Shown piece by piece: positions 9,106 to 19,153 of a stretch of 64,000 bases of DNA (the first letter of the stretch is position 1; the number at the start of each line of letters is the position of its first letter). The DNA comes from Blautia pseudococcoides (GTDB taxonomy: Bacteria > Bacillota > Clostridia > Lachnospirales > Lachnospiraceae). Location: assembly GCF_001689125.2 (NCBI RefSeq), contig NZ_CP015405.2, forward strand, positions 463,001 through 527,000, in the 5' to 3' direction. Made by a program: the position numbers and the translations under genes. The notes beneath the pieces were generated by a model. The model was given only the letters and a program-made list of their open reading frames with translations. It had not been told where the DNA came from and searched no databases.

Positions 9106-9143
9106 ATAAAAAAATCCCGGCTGATGACGGGCAGCCGGGATTT
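9106..9143 (-). terminator. Rho-independent terminator of rpsT
   Basis: The perfect 11-bp stem AAATCCCGGCT (9112-9122) / AGCCGGGATTT (9133-9143) with a 10-base loop is followed, in the minus direction, by a run of T. It lies between convergent holA and rpsT and fits as the rpsT terminator. Confidence 0.85.
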
Positions 9144-9162
9144 GTAAATTCAGTCTATAGGA

Positions 9163-9423
9163 TTAGAGTGCGTTTACAGCTTTGGATAATCTGGAAACTT
9201 TTCTTGCTGCATTGTTTTTGTGGTAAACACCTTTGGATGCAGCTTTGTCGATTGTAGAGATAGCATTCAGCAGTGCTGCTGCAGCTGCCTCTTTATCTTT
9301 TGCTGTAACTGCTGCTTCTACCTTTTTGATAGAAGTTTTCACTGCTGATCTGATAGATTTATTTCTATCAGCCTTTGTTTTGTTCACTAAAATTCTTTTT
9401 TTTGCGGATTTAATATTTGCCAA
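9163..9423 (-). CDS. rpsT: 30S ribosomal protein S20
   Basis: An 87-residue lysine- and alanine-rich helical protein. The sequence after the initiator (ANIKSAKKRILVNKTKADRN) is the typical S20 beginning. The start is set at TTG (9421-9423) because GGAGGT lies 7 bases upstream and S20 proteins normally begin M-A-N-I-K; an ATG 30 bases further upstream would add residues unlike the family. S20 binds 16S rRNA early in 30S assembly. Transcription probably starts at the strong promoter at 9561-9589, leaving a leader of about 115 bases that contains a hairpin. The gene is a single-gene unit, convergent with holA. Confidence 0.93.
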   Translation of the reverse strand: MANIKSAKKRILVNKTKADRNKSIRSAVKTSIKKVEAAVTAKDKEAAAAALLNAISTIDKAASKGVYHKNNAARKVSRLSKAVNAL

Positions 9424-9518
9424 ACCGTACACCTCCAAAATTAATTTCTTCAATATTATTTTTATTCGTTACAATAAAAAGCCTGCGAACCCTGCTTTCT
9501 ACCGTTTGTTATGGTTTT

Positions 9519-9547
9519 GTACCGGTTAGACACGGACACGCCGGTAC
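9519..9547 (-). promoter_or_regulatory. Hairpin in the rpsT 5' leader
   Basis: GTACCGG (9519-9525) pairs with CCGGTAC (9541-9547) in the transcribed leader of rpsT. Ribosomal protein leaders are often autoregulatory; here only the structure is seen and the function is inferred. Confidence 0.4.
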
Positions 9548-9560
9548 CACATGCTTTTTT

Positions 9561-9589
9561 ATTCTAGTTGATTTAAATGTAAATGTCAA
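9561..9589 (-). promoter_or_regulatory. Strong sigma-A promoter of rpsT
   Basis: Consensus -35 TTGACA (9584-9589 on the minus strand), 17-base spacer, -10 TAGAAT (9561-9566). One of the best promoters in the window, as expected for a ribosomal protein gene. Confidence 0.8.
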
Positions 9590-9628
9590 TACATAAAATC
9601 CCCCAAAATGCAAAAAATAGGCATAAAT

Positions 9629-9796
9629 GTTACTGTTCACAGCTCTGTCAGGACAGAACTGCGAACAGCAGCAGGCTTCGCGGTGCACAGTTCTGCCCTT
9701 AAGGGTGCAAAATGCAATAACCTGCATTTGGGCGCTGGCTAACTCGGGATTTTGCTATGCAAAACGCTTCCCGGGATAGTACCTGTGAATAGAAGC
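9629..9796. repeat. Small intergenic element with terminal inverted repeats (copy A)
   Basis: Left end GTTACTGTTCACAG (9629-9642) and right end CTGTGAATAGAAGC (9783-9796) match as inverted repeats at 11 of 14 positions. The interior is rich in short palindromes and has no reading frame. Related ends occur at copies near 12297, 20219 and 27619. It fills most of the roughly 400-base gap between the rpsT promoter and gpr; nothing else is seen there. Confidence 0.5.
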
Positions 9797-9825
9797 ATAT
9801 AAATATCTGGAAAGGAAAGATTGAT

Positions 9826-10731
9826 ATGGCTTTAGGAAGAATACGCACGGACCTGGCACTGGAGACGAAAGAGAAATTCGAGGAGGACAATGTGGAAATC
9901 CGAGGTGTGATCATCGAGGAGGACTACAATGAGGAGAAAGATATCCGCACCACTACGGTGAAGATAGAGACAGAAAACGGAGCGAAAGCTATGGGACGTC
10001 CCCAGGGGGTTTATATTACACTGGAGGCACCCAACATGTCTGTGCCGGATGAGGATTATCACAGGGAAATTTCAAAGGAACTGGCAAAACACATTAAAAA
10101 GCTGGTACCTGTGGAAAAAGAACTGACTGCACTGGTGGTCGGGCTTGGCAACCGGGATGTGACGCCGGATGCTCTGGGTCCTGATGTGGTCTCCAATCTG
10201 CACATCACCAGACATGTCATCCAGGAATACGGTGTGCAGAGCATGGGGAAAGAGTATGCCAACAGTATCAGCGGTCTGGTTCCCGGCGTTATGGCCCAGA
10301 CCGGTATGGAAACTCTGGAAATTATCCGCGGGGTGGTGGATGAGACAAAACCGGACGTGGTGTTTGCTGTGGATGCCCTGGCCGCGCGCAGCACAAAGCG
10401 TCTGAACCGGACCATCCAGATCACAGACACGGGCATCAATCCCGGCTCCGGTGTGGGAAATCACAGAAACGGGCTGAGCGAGGAAACCCTGGGGGTGAAA
10501 GTGATCGGCATCGGTGTGCCCACCGTAGTGGATGCCGCCACGATCGTGCAGGACTCTATGGCTCATCTGCTGGATACACTGGAAGAATCAGAGAAAAAAG
10601 AATTTCTTGAAGAAATGATCTCCCCTTCCCTGCACAGTATGTTTGTGACCCCAAAGGATGTGGATGAGACCATAAAACGCCTGTCATACACTATTTCCGA
10701 GGGGCTGAACATGGCATTCGAGCAGGCGTGA
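9826..10731 (+). CDS. gpr: Germination protease (GPR)
   Basis: A 301-residue aspartic-type endopeptidase of the Gpr family. The N-terminal RTDLALE motif resembles the site where the zymogen is cleaved and the cleavage sites in small acid-soluble spore proteins. Conserved blocks LVVGLGNRDVTPDALGP, PGVMAQTGMET, DALAARS and TDTGINPGSGVGN are present. GPR degrades the DNA-protecting SASPs during spore germination. It is followed by spoIIP, the usual Firmicutes pair. GGAAAGGAAAG precedes the ATG. Expression would be expected in the forespore; no convincing sigma-F/G promoter was read in the repeat element upstream. Confidence 0.95.
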   Translation: MALGRIRTDLALETKEKFEEDNVEIRGVIIEEDYNEEKDIRTTTVKIETENGAKAMGRPQGVYITLEAPNMSVPDEDYHREISKELAKHIKKLVPVEKELTALVVGLGNRDVTPDALGPDVVSNLHITRHVIQEYGVQSMGKEYANSISGLVPGVMAQTGMETLEIIRGVVDETKPDVVFAVDALAARSTKRLNRTIQITDTGINPGSGVGNHRNGLSEETLGVKVIGIGVPTVVDAATIVQDSMAHLLDTLEESEKKEFLEEMISPSLHSMFVTPKDVDETIKRLSYTISEGLNMAFEQA

Positions 10732-10757
10732 CAACATCCGGCACTAGTCCGTCCGAT

Positions 10758-10785
10758 GATCCCACTGACACACAAAAGTGGGATC
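10758..10785 (+). repeat. Hairpin between gpr and spoIIP
   Basis: GATCCCACT (10758-10766) pairs with AGTGGGATC (10777-10785), loop 10 bases. A T-rich run occurs only about 35 bases later, so termination of gpr here is possible but weakly supported. Confidence 0.45.
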
Positions 10786-10833
10786 GTGAGGGGACAGCAG
10801 CCGGAAACACGTCCTTGTTTTTTTCTTCCGGAC

Positions 10834-10863
10834 GCATAATTCATGTAAGTTGTCTCATATATA
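10834..10863 (+). promoter_or_regulatory. Possible sigma-E-type promoter of spoIIP
   Basis: GCATAATT (10834-10841), 14-base spacer, CATATATA (10856-10863) resembles the sigma-E pattern, and spoIIP belongs to the sigma-E regulon in Bacillus subtilis. The predicted transcript start would fall almost on the ribosome binding site, which weakens the call. Confidence 0.3.
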
Positions 10864-10879
10864 GATATGAGGTGATAGG

Positions 10880-12202
10880 GTGAAGAAGATGGATGATGGA
10901 AAGCTTCTGCGGATTGTGTTGTGGCTGCTCTTATGTGCTGTTGGAGCATATATTCTCATAAAAGGAATGTCATTAGATAAAAAAACGCTGGTGAACATGT
11001 GCAGGGACGCCCAGGAGAAAGCCATCGAAGCGTATCTGCCGGGAATCCTGGAGACGGATGGGGTGAAGTCTCAGACGCCTGTAGAGTGGCTCTGCAGCAA
11101 GGTGGAGAAACAGCTTCCGTTTCTGGGGACCATCCAGGCAAAAGAAATGGAAGAGACAGAGAAAGACCGGGAGACAGACAAGAAAATCATGGAGGAGAAT
11201 TCCGATTTTCTGGAAGCAAAGCTGCTGGAGGAAAACCAGGAGGCAGGACCGGTCGGTTCCGGTGAGGAAAATACAGGAGGCGTGGATGCCCAGAGTGAAA
11301 ACCAGGAAAGCGCCGGGAACACAGAGAGCGGGAGCCAGCAGGAGGCCGGGACAGGCAAAGACAATACACAGACAGCAGACGCGGGAGACGCAGGGCAGCA
11401 GGAGGCCTCTGCCGCCAATGCTATAGTGAATCCTATTTCACTTGATATGTTCCAGGATTTTGACTATGTTATAAGCAACTTTTATACGATCGACAAGACC
11501 ACCAGCATTAACAGTGACCAGCTCAATGCCCCGGCACTTGTGTCGGAGGATTTAAAAATGACAACAGGCAGCGACCAGCCTCAGATCCTGGTGTACCACA
11601 GCCACTCCCAGGAGGAATTTATTGATTCCAATCCCGGTGATCCCAGTACCAGCATTGTGGGAGTCGGGGAGTATCTGGTTACGCTGCTGCGGGATACATA
11701 CGGCTACAATGTGCTTCATGTGACGGATACCTTTGACATTGTGGACGGAAAACTGGACAGAAACAAAGCATATAATTATGCACAGGACAAAATCAGCCAG
11801 GTGCTGGAGGAGAACCCCAGCGTGGAGGTGGTTATTGATTTACATAGAGACGGAGTGCCGGACGACAAACACCTGGTCACGGATGTGAACGGCAAGCCAA
11901 CTGCGAAGATCATGTTTTTCAACGGATTGAGCCGTACCAACCAAAACGGGGATATTGAATATCTGCCAAACCCTTACATTCAGGATAACCTGGCATTTTC
12001 CCTGCAGCTCGCGCTCCAGGCAAAGCAGTATTACCCGGAATGGCTGCGCACCATATATCTGAGAGGATACCGCTATAATCTGCATCTGCGGCCAAAAGCC
12101 CTCCTGGTGGAGTGCGGTGCCCAGACCAATACCGTGGAGGAGGAAATGAATGCCATGGAACCCTTGGCGGATGTGTTAAATAAAGTTTTGAAAGGGGAGT
12201 GA
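10880..12202 (+). CDS. spoIIP: Stage II sporulation protein P
   Basis: 440 residues from a GTG start with GAGGTGAT 8 bases upstream. An N-terminal membrane anchor (about 10-30) is followed by a long Glu/Gln/Gly-rich linker (about 95-180) of low complexity and a C-terminal SpoIIP enzymatic domain (about 200-438). Probable metal-binding and catalytic positions are in VYHSHSQEEF, VIDLHRDGVPDD and LLVECGAQTNT. SpoIIP is the peptidoglycan amidase/endopeptidase of the engulfment machinery, working with SpoIID and SpoIIM in the mother cell. The linker is longer than usual. It pairs with gpr upstream, and a hairpin follows the stop. Confidence 0.93.
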   Translation: MKKMDDGKLLRIVLWLLLCAVGAYILIKGMSLDKKTLVNMCRDAQEKAIEAYLPGILETDGVKSQTPVEWLCSKVEKQLPFLGTIQAKEMEETEKDRETDKKIMEENSDFLEAKLLEENQEAGPVGSGEENTGGVDAQSENQESAGNTESGSQQEAGTGKDNTQTADAGDAGQQEASAANAIVNPISLDMFQDFDYVISNFYTIDKTTSINSDQLNAPALVSEDLKMTTGSDQPQILVYHSHSQEEFIDSNPGDPSTSIVGVGEYLVTLLRDTYGYNVLHVTDTFDIVDGKLDRNKAYNYAQDKISQVLEENPSVEVVIDLHRDGVPDDKHLVTDVNGKPTAKIMFFNGLSRTNQNGDIEYLPNPYIQDNLAFSLQLALQAKQYYPEWLRTIYLRGYRYNLHLRPKALLVECGAQTNTVEEEMNAMEPLADVLNKVLKGE

Positions 12203-12218
12203 TCATCATAAGAAATGC

Positions 12219-12248
12219 TTGATTCCCCCCAAACCTTCGTGCTATACT
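12219..12248 (+). promoter_or_regulatory. Sigma-A-type promoter upstream of lepA
   Basis: TTGATT (12219-12224), 18-base spacer, TATACT (12243-12248). The hairpin at 12252-12282 would be at the very 5' end of this transcript. Confidence 0.5.
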
Positions 12249-12251
12249 AAC

Positions 12252-12282
12252 ATGGGCTTGCTGTAAAATGCAGGAAGCCCAT
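12252..12282 (+). terminator. Hairpin after spoIIP, in the lepA leader
   Basis: ATGGGCTT (12252-12259) pairs with AAGCCCAT (12275-12282), followed by TTAAAATG. It may end spoIIP transcription or act as a leader structure of lepA; the T-run is poor. Confidence 0.4.
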
Positions 12283-12296
12283 TTAAAATGTAAAAA

Positions 12297-12309
12297 GGTA
12301 ACTGTTCAG
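12297..12309. repeat. Single end of a dispersed element (copy C)
   Basis: GGTAACTGTTCAG matches the GTTACTGTTCA ends of copies A and B at nearly all positions, but no matching opposite end was found nearby. Possibly a remnant. Confidence 0.3.
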
Positions 12310-12382
12310 TATCTTTATAGTTGCGTAAAAAGAACTGATGATTTGAGAAAAGATAGAGATAAACAACAGGAGGAATCAAGCA

Positions 12383-14197
12383 GTGGCAGGAGTTGACCAG
12401 AGCAAAATCCGTAATTTTTGTATCATCGCACATATAGACCATGGAAAATCTACCCTGGCGGACCGTATCATTGAAAAGACCGGTCTTTTGACTGAGAGGG
12501 AAATGCAGTCACAGGTCTTAGACAACATGGATCTGGAGAGGGAGAGAGGCATCACCATCAAGTCCCAGGCTGTCCGTATTGTCTACCAGGCAAAGGACGG
12601 GGAGGAGTATATTTTTAATTTGATCGACACGCCGGGCCACGTGGACTTTAATTATGAGGTGTCCAGAAGCCTTGCCGCCTGTGACGGCGCCATTTTGGTG
12701 GTGGATGCTGCCCAGGGGATCGAGGCCCAGACCCTTGCAAATGTCTATCTGGCGTTGGACCATGACTTGGATGTATTTCCGGTCATCAATAAAATCGACC
12801 TTCCCAGCGCGGAACCGGACAGGGTGAAGAACGAGATTGAGGACGTTATAGGCATAGAAGCCCAGGATGCACCGCTGATCTCTGCCAAAATGGGACTGAA
12901 TATTGAGGAGGTTCTGGAGAAGATCGTGAAGAAGATACCTGCTCCAAAAGGAGATGCCCAGGCGCCTCTGCAGGCTCTTATTTTTGACTCTGTCTATGAT
13001 TCCTATAAAGGGGTTATTGTATTTTGCAGGATCAAAGAGGGTACCGTGAAAAAGGGAACAAAAATCCGCATGATGGCAACAGGCGCTGTGGAGGAAGCGG
13101 TGGAAGTGGGATATTTCGGGGCAGGACAGTTTCTGCCCTGTGATGAGTTGTCTGCCGGCATGGTAGGCTACATCACTGCAAGTATTAAAAACGTGAAGGA
13201 CACCCGGGTGGGTGATACCATAACCGACGACGAGAATCCCTGTGCAGATCCCCTTCCGGGCTATAAGAAGGTAAATCCCATGGTATACTGCGGCGTATAC
13301 CCTGCGGATGGTTCAAAATATCAGGATTTGAGAGATGCCCTGGACAAGCTTCAGTTAAATGATGCCTCCCTGCAGTTTGAGCCGGAGACCTCAGTGGCAC
13401 TGGGATTTGGATACCGCTGCGGCTTTCTGGGACTGCTTCATCTGGAAATTATTCAGGAACGTCTGGAACGGGAGTACAATCTGGATCTGATCACAACTGC
13501 ACCGGGCGTTGTCTACAAGGTGCACAAAACAAACGGTGAGATGACAGAGCTGACAAATCCCTCCAATCTTCCGGACCCCTCTGAGATTGAGTACATGGAA
13601 GAACCAATGGTGAAAGCGGAGATCATGGTGACCACAGAGTTCATCGGTCCGATCATGGATCTGTGCCAGGAGCGCCGCGGGCAGTATCAGGGAATGGAAT
13701 ATATGGAGACCACCCGTGCGCTGCTGAAATACCACCTGCCGCTGAATGAGATAATTTATGATTTCTTTGATGCCCTGAAATCCCGTTCCAGAGGGTATGC
13801 GTCCTTTGATTATGAGATGCTGGGGTATGAGCGCAGTGACCTTGTGAAACTGGATATCCTGGTGAATAAAGAGGAAGTGGATGCATTGTCGTTTATTGTG
13901 TTTGCAGGTTCCGCCTATGAGCGCGGCAGGAAGATGTGTGAGAAGCTGAAAGAAGAGATTCCGCGCCAGCTCTTTGAAATTCCCATCCAGGCAGCCATCG
14001 GCAGCAAAATTATTGCACGTGAGACCGTGAAGGCCATGAGAAAAGATGTACTTGCCAAATGTTACGGCGGCGATATTTCCCGTAAGAGAAAACTTCTTGA
14101 GAAACAGAAGGAAGGAAAGAAACGTATGCGCCAGGTCGGAAATGTAGAGATTCCGCAGAAGGCCTTCATGAGTGTCCTGAAGCTGGACGATAAATAG
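12383..14197 (+). CDS. lepA: Elongation factor 4 (LepA)
   Basis: 604 residues from a GTG start preceded by AACAGGAGGAAT. The GTPase domain shows G1 [13 protein letters not shown], switch region [11 protein letters not shown]3 DTPGHVDF and G4 NKIDLPSA. Domains II, III and V follow, with the C-terminal LepA-specific domain ending in [13 protein letters not shown]. LepA is a ribosomal GTPase that back-translocates or remodels stalled ribosomes and aids 30S assembly. Length is typical of the family. hemW follows after 28 bases, the conserved lepA-hemW order of Firmicutes. Confidence 0.96.
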   Translation: MAGVDQSKIRNFCIIAHIDHGKSTLADRIIEKTGLLTEREMQSQVLDNMDLERERGITIKSQAVRIVYQAKDGEEYIFNLIDTPGHVDFNYEVSRSLAACDGAILVVDAAQGIEAQTLANVYLALDHDLDVFPVINKIDLPSAEPDRVKNEIEDVIGIEAQDAPLISAKMGLNIEEVLEKIVKKIPAPKGDAQAPLQALIFDSVYDSYKGVIVFCRIKEGTVKKGTKIRMMATGAVEEAVEVGYFGAGQFLPCDELSAGMVGYITASIKNVKDTRVGDTITDDENPCADPLPGYKKVNPMVYCGVYPADGSKYQDLRDALDKLQLNDASLQFEPETSVALGFGYRCGFLGLLHLEIIQERLEREYNLDLITTAPGVVYKVHKTNGEMTELTNPSNLPDPSEIEYMEEPMVKAEIMVTTEFIGPIMDLCQERRGQYQGMEYMETTRALLKYHLPLNEIIYDFFDALKSRSRGYASFDYEMLGYERSDLVKLDILVNKEEVDALSFIVFAGSAYERGRKMCEKLKEEIPRQLFEIPIQAAIGSKIIARETVKAMRKDVLAKCYGGDISRKRKLLEKQKEGKKRMRQVGNVEIPQKAFMSVLKLDDK

Positions 14198-14225
14198 GAT
14201 TTGGGAAATTACAGGAGAAGATTAG

Positions 14226-15368
14226 ATGAAAAAAGATTTGGGGCTGTATCTCCATATTCCCTTCTGCATGCAAAAATGCGGATACTGTGACTTTTTATCC
14301 GCAGCAGGCAGCGGGGAGGAGAAAGAGAATTATGTGCAGGCTTTGGAAAAAGAAATCCGAAGCTACGGTGATTTTGCGAAAGGATACAGGGTTTCCACTG
14401 TTTTTGTGGGAGGGGGAACCCCTTCCTGTCTGGAAGCAGATCAGACAGAGCGGATATTTGGAGCGATCAGGGATACCTTTGCTATAGAAAAAATGCCGGA
14501 GATTTCCATGGAGATGAATCCCGGCACCGTAACTGCCGGGAAACTGCAGGCATACAAAAGCTGCGGCATCAACCGTCTGAGTATGGGACTGCAGTCGGTC
14601 AGAAACAGCAATTTAAAGCTGCTTGGAAGGATCCATACGTTTGAAGAGTTCCTGGAAAGCTTCCGTCTGGCAAGAGAGTCCGGTTTTCAAAACATCAACC
14701 TGGATTTGATTTCCTCCCTGCCGGGGCAGACAAAAGAGTCCTGGGCAGAAGAGCTGGAAACAGCAGCAAAACTCTCCCCGGAACATATCTCCGTATACCA
14801 GCTGATCCTGGAGGAGGGCACCCCGTTTTATGAAGCGTACGCAGGACATCCCGGACTGCTTCCGGACGAGGAGATGAGCAGAGCCATCTATGAGACAACA
14901 GAAGAGGTGCTGGGAGAGTATGGATTTCACCAGTATGAGATCTCAAACTATGCGAAGGAAGGCAGAGAATGCCGGCATAATCTGAAATACTGGGAAAGGG
15001 GCGACTATCTGGGGCTTGGCCTCGGCGCTGCATCCATGGTGAGGAACATGCGTATGAGCAATACCAGGGATATGAATACTTATCTGGAAAAATGCAAAGA
15101 GCCGAAAACCATGCGCACGGATGTGCAGTTTTTGGAGGAACCGCAGCAGATAGAAGAATTTATGTTCTTAGGGCTTCGCAAAACAAGGGGAATATCCAAA
15201 AAAGAATTCCGCCGTATTTTTGGCAGAGATATAGAACTGGTCTATGAAAAAGCCCTGGAAAAACTTTTGTCGAATGGAATGCTCCTGGAGAAAAAGGACA
15301 GGCTGTATCTGTCAAAAGAAGGGGTGCTTCTCAGCAATACAGTCCTCTCCGAATTCCTATTCGACTGA
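14226..15368 (+). CDS. hemW: Radical SAM heme chaperone HemW
   Basis: A 380-residue HemW (formerly called HemN-like) protein. The radical SAM cluster motif is HIPFCMQKCGYCDF, with the CxxxCxxC spacing and the extra cysteine-containing context of HemW. A TIM-barrel core contains VFVGGGTPS and the SAM-binding region SMEMNPGT, followed by the C-terminal HemN_C domain. HemW binds heme and delivers it to respiratory proteins; it is not the coproporphyrinogen oxidase it was once named after. It is co-oriented with lepA with a short gap and an AGGAGA ribosome binding site. Confidence 0.93.
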   Translation: MKKDLGLYLHIPFCMQKCGYCDFLSAAGSGEEKENYVQALEKEIRSYGDFAKGYRVSTVFVGGGTPSCLEADQTERIFGAIRDTFAIEKMPEISMEMNPGTVTAGKLQAYKSCGINRLSMGLQSVRNSNLKLLGRIHTFEEFLESFRLARESGFQNINLDLISSLPGQTKESWAEELETAAKLSPEHISVYQLILEEGTPFYEAYAGHPGLLPDEEMSRAIYETTEEVLGEYGFHQYEISNYAKEGRECRHNLKYWERGDYLGLGLGAASMVRNMRMSNTRDMNTYLEKCKEPKTMRTDVQFLEEPQQIEEFMFLGLRKTRGISKKEFRRIFGRDIELVYEKALEKLLSNGMLLEKKDRLYLSKEGVLLSNTVLSEFLFD

Positions 15369-15431
15369 CCTGTGCTGATTTCTGCAGGCAGGGACACTTT
15401 ATGAACACAGGTTATAGAAATTTAATAAAGT

Positions 15432-15460
15432 TTTACAGATTATCTCTGGAAAATTAATAT
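15432..15460 (+). promoter_or_regulatory. Possible promoter upstream of the CBS-domain gene
   Basis: TTTACA (15432-15437), 17-base spacer, TAATAT (15455-15460). It lies in a 177-base gap after hemW. Confidence 0.35.
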
Positions 15461-15545
15461 AGAATGTGTCAGAATAAAGGAAGGCAATATATGATGAAAC
15501 GGCGGGGATGTCTGACCGTTTTGCATGACATTTTGGGAGGGTATA

Positions 15546-15995
15546 ATGAATATTTTATTTTTTCTCACTCCGAAGAGTGATGTGGCCTATATTTATGACA
15601 CCTACAGTTTAAGGCAGGTCTTGGAAAAGATGGAATATCACCGGTATTCGTGCATTCCGATTATCGGGGAGAATGGTAAATATGTGGGGACAATTACAGA
15701 AGGGGATTTACTCTGGGGACTGAAGAACCGCGGCGACCTGAATCTGAAAGCTGCGGAGGAGATTCCCATCACAGCGTTCAAGCGCCGGGCCAACTATACA
15801 CCGGTTCGTGTGGATTCCGATATGGAAGACTTGCTGGACAAGGCCATGCGGCAGAATTTCGTACCGGTTATTGATGACCAGAAGAATTTTATAGGCATTG
15901 TCACAAGAAGAGACATCATGCAGTATATCTGTTCTGAGCATCAGAATAAAAATAAAAAAGAATGCAGAACCTATGTACAGCATGCATCTGTATGA
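15546..15995 (+). CDS. Tandem CBS-domain protein
   Basis: 149 residues from the ATG at 15546, chosen because TTGGGAGGG lies directly before it; the upstream in-frame ATG at 15525 has no such site. Two CBS motifs (about 18-65 and 80-135) are visible from YSCIPIIGENGKYVGTITEGD and FVPVIDDQKNFIGIVTRRD. CBS pairs bind adenine nucleotides such as AMP, ATP or cyclic di-AMP and usually regulate a partner. No partner domain is fused, so the target is unknown. It is a single-gene unit ended by a good terminator. Confidence 0.88.
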   Translation: MNILFFLTPKSDVAYIYDTYSLRQVLEKMEYHRYSCIPIIGENGKYVGTITEGDLLWGLKNRGDLNLKAAEEIPITAFKRRANYTPVRVDSDMEDLLDKAMRQNFVPVIDDQKNFIGIVTRRDIMQYICSEHQNKNKKECRTYVQHASV

Positions 15996-16003
15996 TAAAA
16001 AGT

Positions 16004-16036
16004 AAAAAGGCTTGCCGCGTTTGCGGGGGCCTTTTT
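16004..16036 (+). terminator. Rho-independent terminator after the CBS-domain gene
   Basis: AAAAAGGC (16004-16011), inner CCGC/GCGG stem with a GTTT loop, then GCCTTTTT (16029-16036). A typical intrinsic terminator. Confidence 0.8.
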
Positions 16037-16109
16037 TATACGCTATTGGTTTAGACAGGAGGTCCGCAGACTCCCCCAACATTCCCTAAAAATCTCTCTG
16101 AACATATGT

Positions 16110-16138
16110 TTGCAAATACACTTAGCCTGTGATATAAT
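16110..16138 (+). promoter_or_regulatory. Sigma-A promoter of uvrA
   Basis: TTGCAA (16110-16115), 17-base spacer, perfect -10 TATAAT (16133-16138). The leader of about 130 bases contains no recognised riboswitch; no clear LexA box was read. Confidence 0.65.
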
Positions 16139-16272
16139 GGCAGATAGCATAAAAACAAACATACATTCCCCGAAAACCGCATCCCCAATCTGCCGGGGGC
16201 AGAAGCTATGGTGCAATTGGGAATGAGAATCTTATAGAAACTGTTGCGCTGATCAAAAATAAGGAGATAAAA

Positions 16273-19113
16273 ATGGCAGTAAGAACACATGACAACCAAT
16301 TTATCAAAATACGCGGAGCAAACGAGAACAATCTGAAAAATCTGGATGTGGACATCCCCCGCAATGAGCTGGTGGTTTTAACCGGGCTGAGCGGTTCAGG
16401 AAAAAGTTCCCTTGCATTCGACACCATATATGCGGAAGGACAGAGAAGATATATGGAATCCCTGTCATCCTACGCAAGGCAGTTCCTGGGACAGATGGAG
16501 AAACCGGACGTGGAAAGTATTGAAGGCCTTTCCCCGGCTATCTCCATTGACCAGAAATCCACCAACCGGAACCCACGTTCCACAGTTGGCACCGTTACTG
16601 AGATATACGATTATTTCCGTCTTCTCTATGCAAGGATCGGTATCCCCCACTGTCCGAAATGCGGAAAAGAGATTAAAAAGCAGACCGTTGACCAGATGGT
16701 TGACCAGATCATGAGCCTGCCTGAGCGGACAAAGCTCCAGCTTCTGGCGCCTGTGGTCAGGGGACGGAAGGGCACCCATGCAAAGCTTTTAGAGCAGGCC
16801 AAGCGCAGCGGTTATGTGCGGGTGCAGATTGACGGCAATCTCTATGAACTCAGTGAAGAGATAAAACTGGACAAGAATATTAAGCATAATATTGAAATTG
16901 TGGTGGACCGTCTTGTGGTAAAAGAGGGAATTGAAAAACGTCTCACAGATTCCATCGAAAATGTTTTGAATCTGGCTGACGGCCTTCTCATTGTGGATAC
17001 CATGGATGGAAACCAGATGAACTTCAGTCAGAGTTTTTCATGCCCGGACTGCGGTATCAGTATTGATGAGATTGAGCCGAGGATCTTTTCTTTTAACAAT
17101 CCTTTCGGCGCTTGCCCTGCCTGTTTTGGGCTGGGGTATAAGATGGAGTTTGATGTGGATCTGATGATACCGGACCAGAGCCTCAGTATTGCTCAGGGGG
17201 CTATTGTGGTCCTCGGCTGGCAGTCCTGTACAGATAAAGGCAGCTTTACAAGAGCGATCCTGGATGCTCTGGCAGAGGCGTATCATTTTGAACTGGATAC
17301 ACCGTTCCAGGATTATCCTGACAAGATCAAGGACGTGATCATCAACGGAACACACGGCAAAGAGATCAAGGTCCACTACAAAGGCCAGCGCGGTGAAGGC
17401 ATTTACGACGTGGCATTTGAAGGGCTTGTAAAAAATGTGGAGCGCCGCTACAGGGAGACCGGTTCAGAGTCCAGCAAACAGGAATATGAGTCCTTTATGC
17501 GTATTACTCCCTGCCCCACCTGTAAGGGACAGCGTCTGAAAAAAGAAGCTCTGGCAGTCACTGTGGGAGATAAAAACATACATGAGGTTACCTCCATGTC
17601 TATCCGTAAGCTGCAGGTATTTTTGCATGAACTGCAGCTCACTCCCACCCAGCAGATGATCGGTGAACAGGTATTAAAAGAAATCCGTGCCAGGGTGGGA
17701 TTCCTGATGAATGTGGGACTGGAATATCTGACACTATCCCGTGCAACAGGTACCCTGTCCGGCGGGGAGGCACAGAGGATCCGTCTGGCAACCCAGATCG
17801 GCTCAGGTCTTGTGGGGGTTGCCTACATTCTGGATGAGCCGAGTATCGGCCTGCACCAGCGGGACAACGATAAACTGCTTGCCACATTAAAACACCTTAG
17901 AGATCTAGGCAACACCCTGATCGTCGTGGAGCACGACGAGGACACCATGCGGGAAGCAGATTGTATTGTGGATATCGGTCCCGGTGCAGGGGAGCACGGC
18001 GGCCGGTTAGTGGCAATCGGTACTGCGGAAGATTTGATGAAAAATAAAGATTCCATTACCGGACAGTATTTAAGCGGCGCCATGAAAATCCCTGTACCAA
18101 AGGAGAGAAGAAAACCCACAGGTTTTCTCACCATCCGGGGAGCTTCGGAAAACAATCTGAAAAACATTGATGTGAAAATACCACTGGGAATTATGACCTG
18201 TATTACCGGTGTTTCCGGTTCAGGCAAGAGTTCCCTGATCAATGAGATCCTATACAAAAGCCTGGCAAGAAAGCTGAACCGGGCCAGAGTGATTCCCGGA
18301 AAACATAAAGGGATCGACGGTGTGGAGCAGCTTGACAAAGTCATTGACATTGACCAGTCTCCCATTGGAAGGACACCCCGCTCCAATCCGGCCACCTACA
18401 CGGGAGTCTTTGACCAGATCCGTGACCTCTTTGCAACCACTGCGGACGCAAAGGCCAGGGGGTACAAAAAAGGAAGATTCAGCTTCAATGTAAAAGGCGG
18501 AAGATGTGAGGCTTGCAGCGGTGACGGTATTTTGAAGATAGAGATGCACTTTCTTCCCGATGTGTACGTTCCCTGTGAGGTCTGCCAGGGAAAACGATAT
18601 AACAGAGAGACTCTGGAAGTGAAATATAAAGGAAAGAGTATATACGATGTGCTGAATATGACTGTGGAGGAGGCACTGGCCTTTTTTGAACACCTTCCTT
18701 CCATCAAGAGAAAGATCCAGACCCTTTACGATGTGGGCCTTTCCTATATCCGTCTGGGTCAGCCGTCTACGGAATTGTCAGGCGGTGAGGCACAGAGGAT
18801 CAAGCTGGCAACAGAACTGAGTAAGAGAAGTACGGGAAAGACCATCTATATTCTGGATGAGCCTACCACAGGCCTGCATTTTGCGGATGTGCATAAGCTC
18901 ATTGAGATTCTCCGCCGTCTGGCAGAGGGAGGAAACACAGTGGTTGTCATTGAACATAACCTGGATGTGATAAAAACTGCGGATCATATCATAGATATCG
19001 GCCCGGAAGGCGGCGATAAAGGGGGAACCGTGATAGCTACCGGTACACCGGAGGATGTGGCGGCGAATCCTGTCTCCTACACAGGTCGTTACGTGTCAAA
19101 ATATTTGAATTGA
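16273..19113 (+). CDS. uvrA: Excinuclease ABC subunit A
   Basis: A 946-residue UvrA of normal length. Two ABC ATPase halves are visible: Walker [15 protein letters not shown] and [14 protein letters not shown], signature motifs [14 protein letters not shown] and [14 protein letters not shown], and Walker [11 protein letters not shown] and [10 protein letters not shown]. Zinc-binding cysteine pairs occur in [13 protein letters not shown]...CPACFG and CEACSGDG...CEVCQGK. UvrA scans DNA for bulky damage as a dimer and loads UvrB for nucleotide excision repair. AAGGAG precedes the ATG. uvrB is not adjacent, which differs from the uvrB-uvrA order in many Firmicutes. Confidence 0.97.
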   Translation: MAVRTHDNQFIKIRGANENNLKNLDVDIPRNELVVLTGLSGSGKSSLAFDTIYAEGQRRYMESLSSYARQFLGQMEKPDVESIEGLSPAISIDQKSTNRNPRSTVGTVTEIYDYFRLLYARIGIPHCPKCGKEIKKQTVDQMVDQIMSLPERTKLQLLAPVVRGRKGTHAKLLEQAKRSGYVRVQIDGNLYELSEEIKLDKNIKHNIEIVVDRLVVKEGIEKRLTDSIENVLNLADGLLIVDTMDGNQMNFSQSFSCPDCGISIDEIEPRIFSFNNPFGACPACFGLGYKMEFDVDLMIPDQSLSIAQGAIVVLGWQSCTDKGSFTRAILDALAEAYHFELDTPFQDYPDKIKDVIINGTHGKEIKVHYKGQRGEGIYDVAFEGLVKNVERRYRETGSESSKQEYESFMRITPCPTCKGQRLKKEALAVTVGDKNIHEVTSMSIRKLQVFLHELQLTPTQQMIGEQVLKEIRARVGFLMNVGLEYLTLSRATGTLSGGEAQRIRLATQIGSGLVGVAYILDEPSIGLHQRDNDKLLATLKHLRDLGNTLIVVEHDEDTMREADCIVDIGPGAGEHGGRLVAIGTAEDLMKNKDSITGQYLSGAMKIPVPKERRKPTGFLTIRGASENNLKNIDVKIPLGIMTCITGVSGSGKSSLINEILYKSLARKLNRARVIPGKHKGIDGVEQLDKVIDIDQSPIGRTPRSNPATYTGVFDQIRDLFATTADAKARGYKKGRFSFNVKGGRCEACSGDGILKIEMHFLPDVYVPCEVCQGKRYNRETLEVKYKGKSIYDVLNMTVEEALAFFEHLPSIKRKIQTLYDVGLSYIRLGQPSTELSGGEAQRIKLATELSKRSTGKTIYILDEPTTGLHFADVHKLIEILRRLAEGGNTVVVIEHNLDVIKTADHIIDIGPEGGDKGGTVIATGTPEDVAANPVSYTGRYVSKYLN

Positions 19114-19120
19114 TTGCCCC

Positions 19121-19149
19121 TTTTCATTTCGGGACAAGTTGGGTATAAT
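19121..19149 (+). promoter_or_regulatory. Promoter of the mreB-family gene
   Basis: TTTTCA (19121-19126), 17-base spacer, perfect TATAAT (19144-19149). The transcript would begin at or next to the strong hairpin at 19154-19200. Confidence 0.55.
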
Positions 19150-19153
19150 GAAG

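Noticed and set aside
9424..9453. Upstream ATG start for rpsT
   Set aside because: The added residues are unlike S20 proteins and the ribosome binding site GGAGGT lies inside that extension, 7 bases before the TTG used here.
10072..10566. Antisense open frame of 164 codons in gpr
   Set aside because: Opposite a well-conserved gene; no ribosome binding site; low-complexity His-rich translation typical of a shadow frame.
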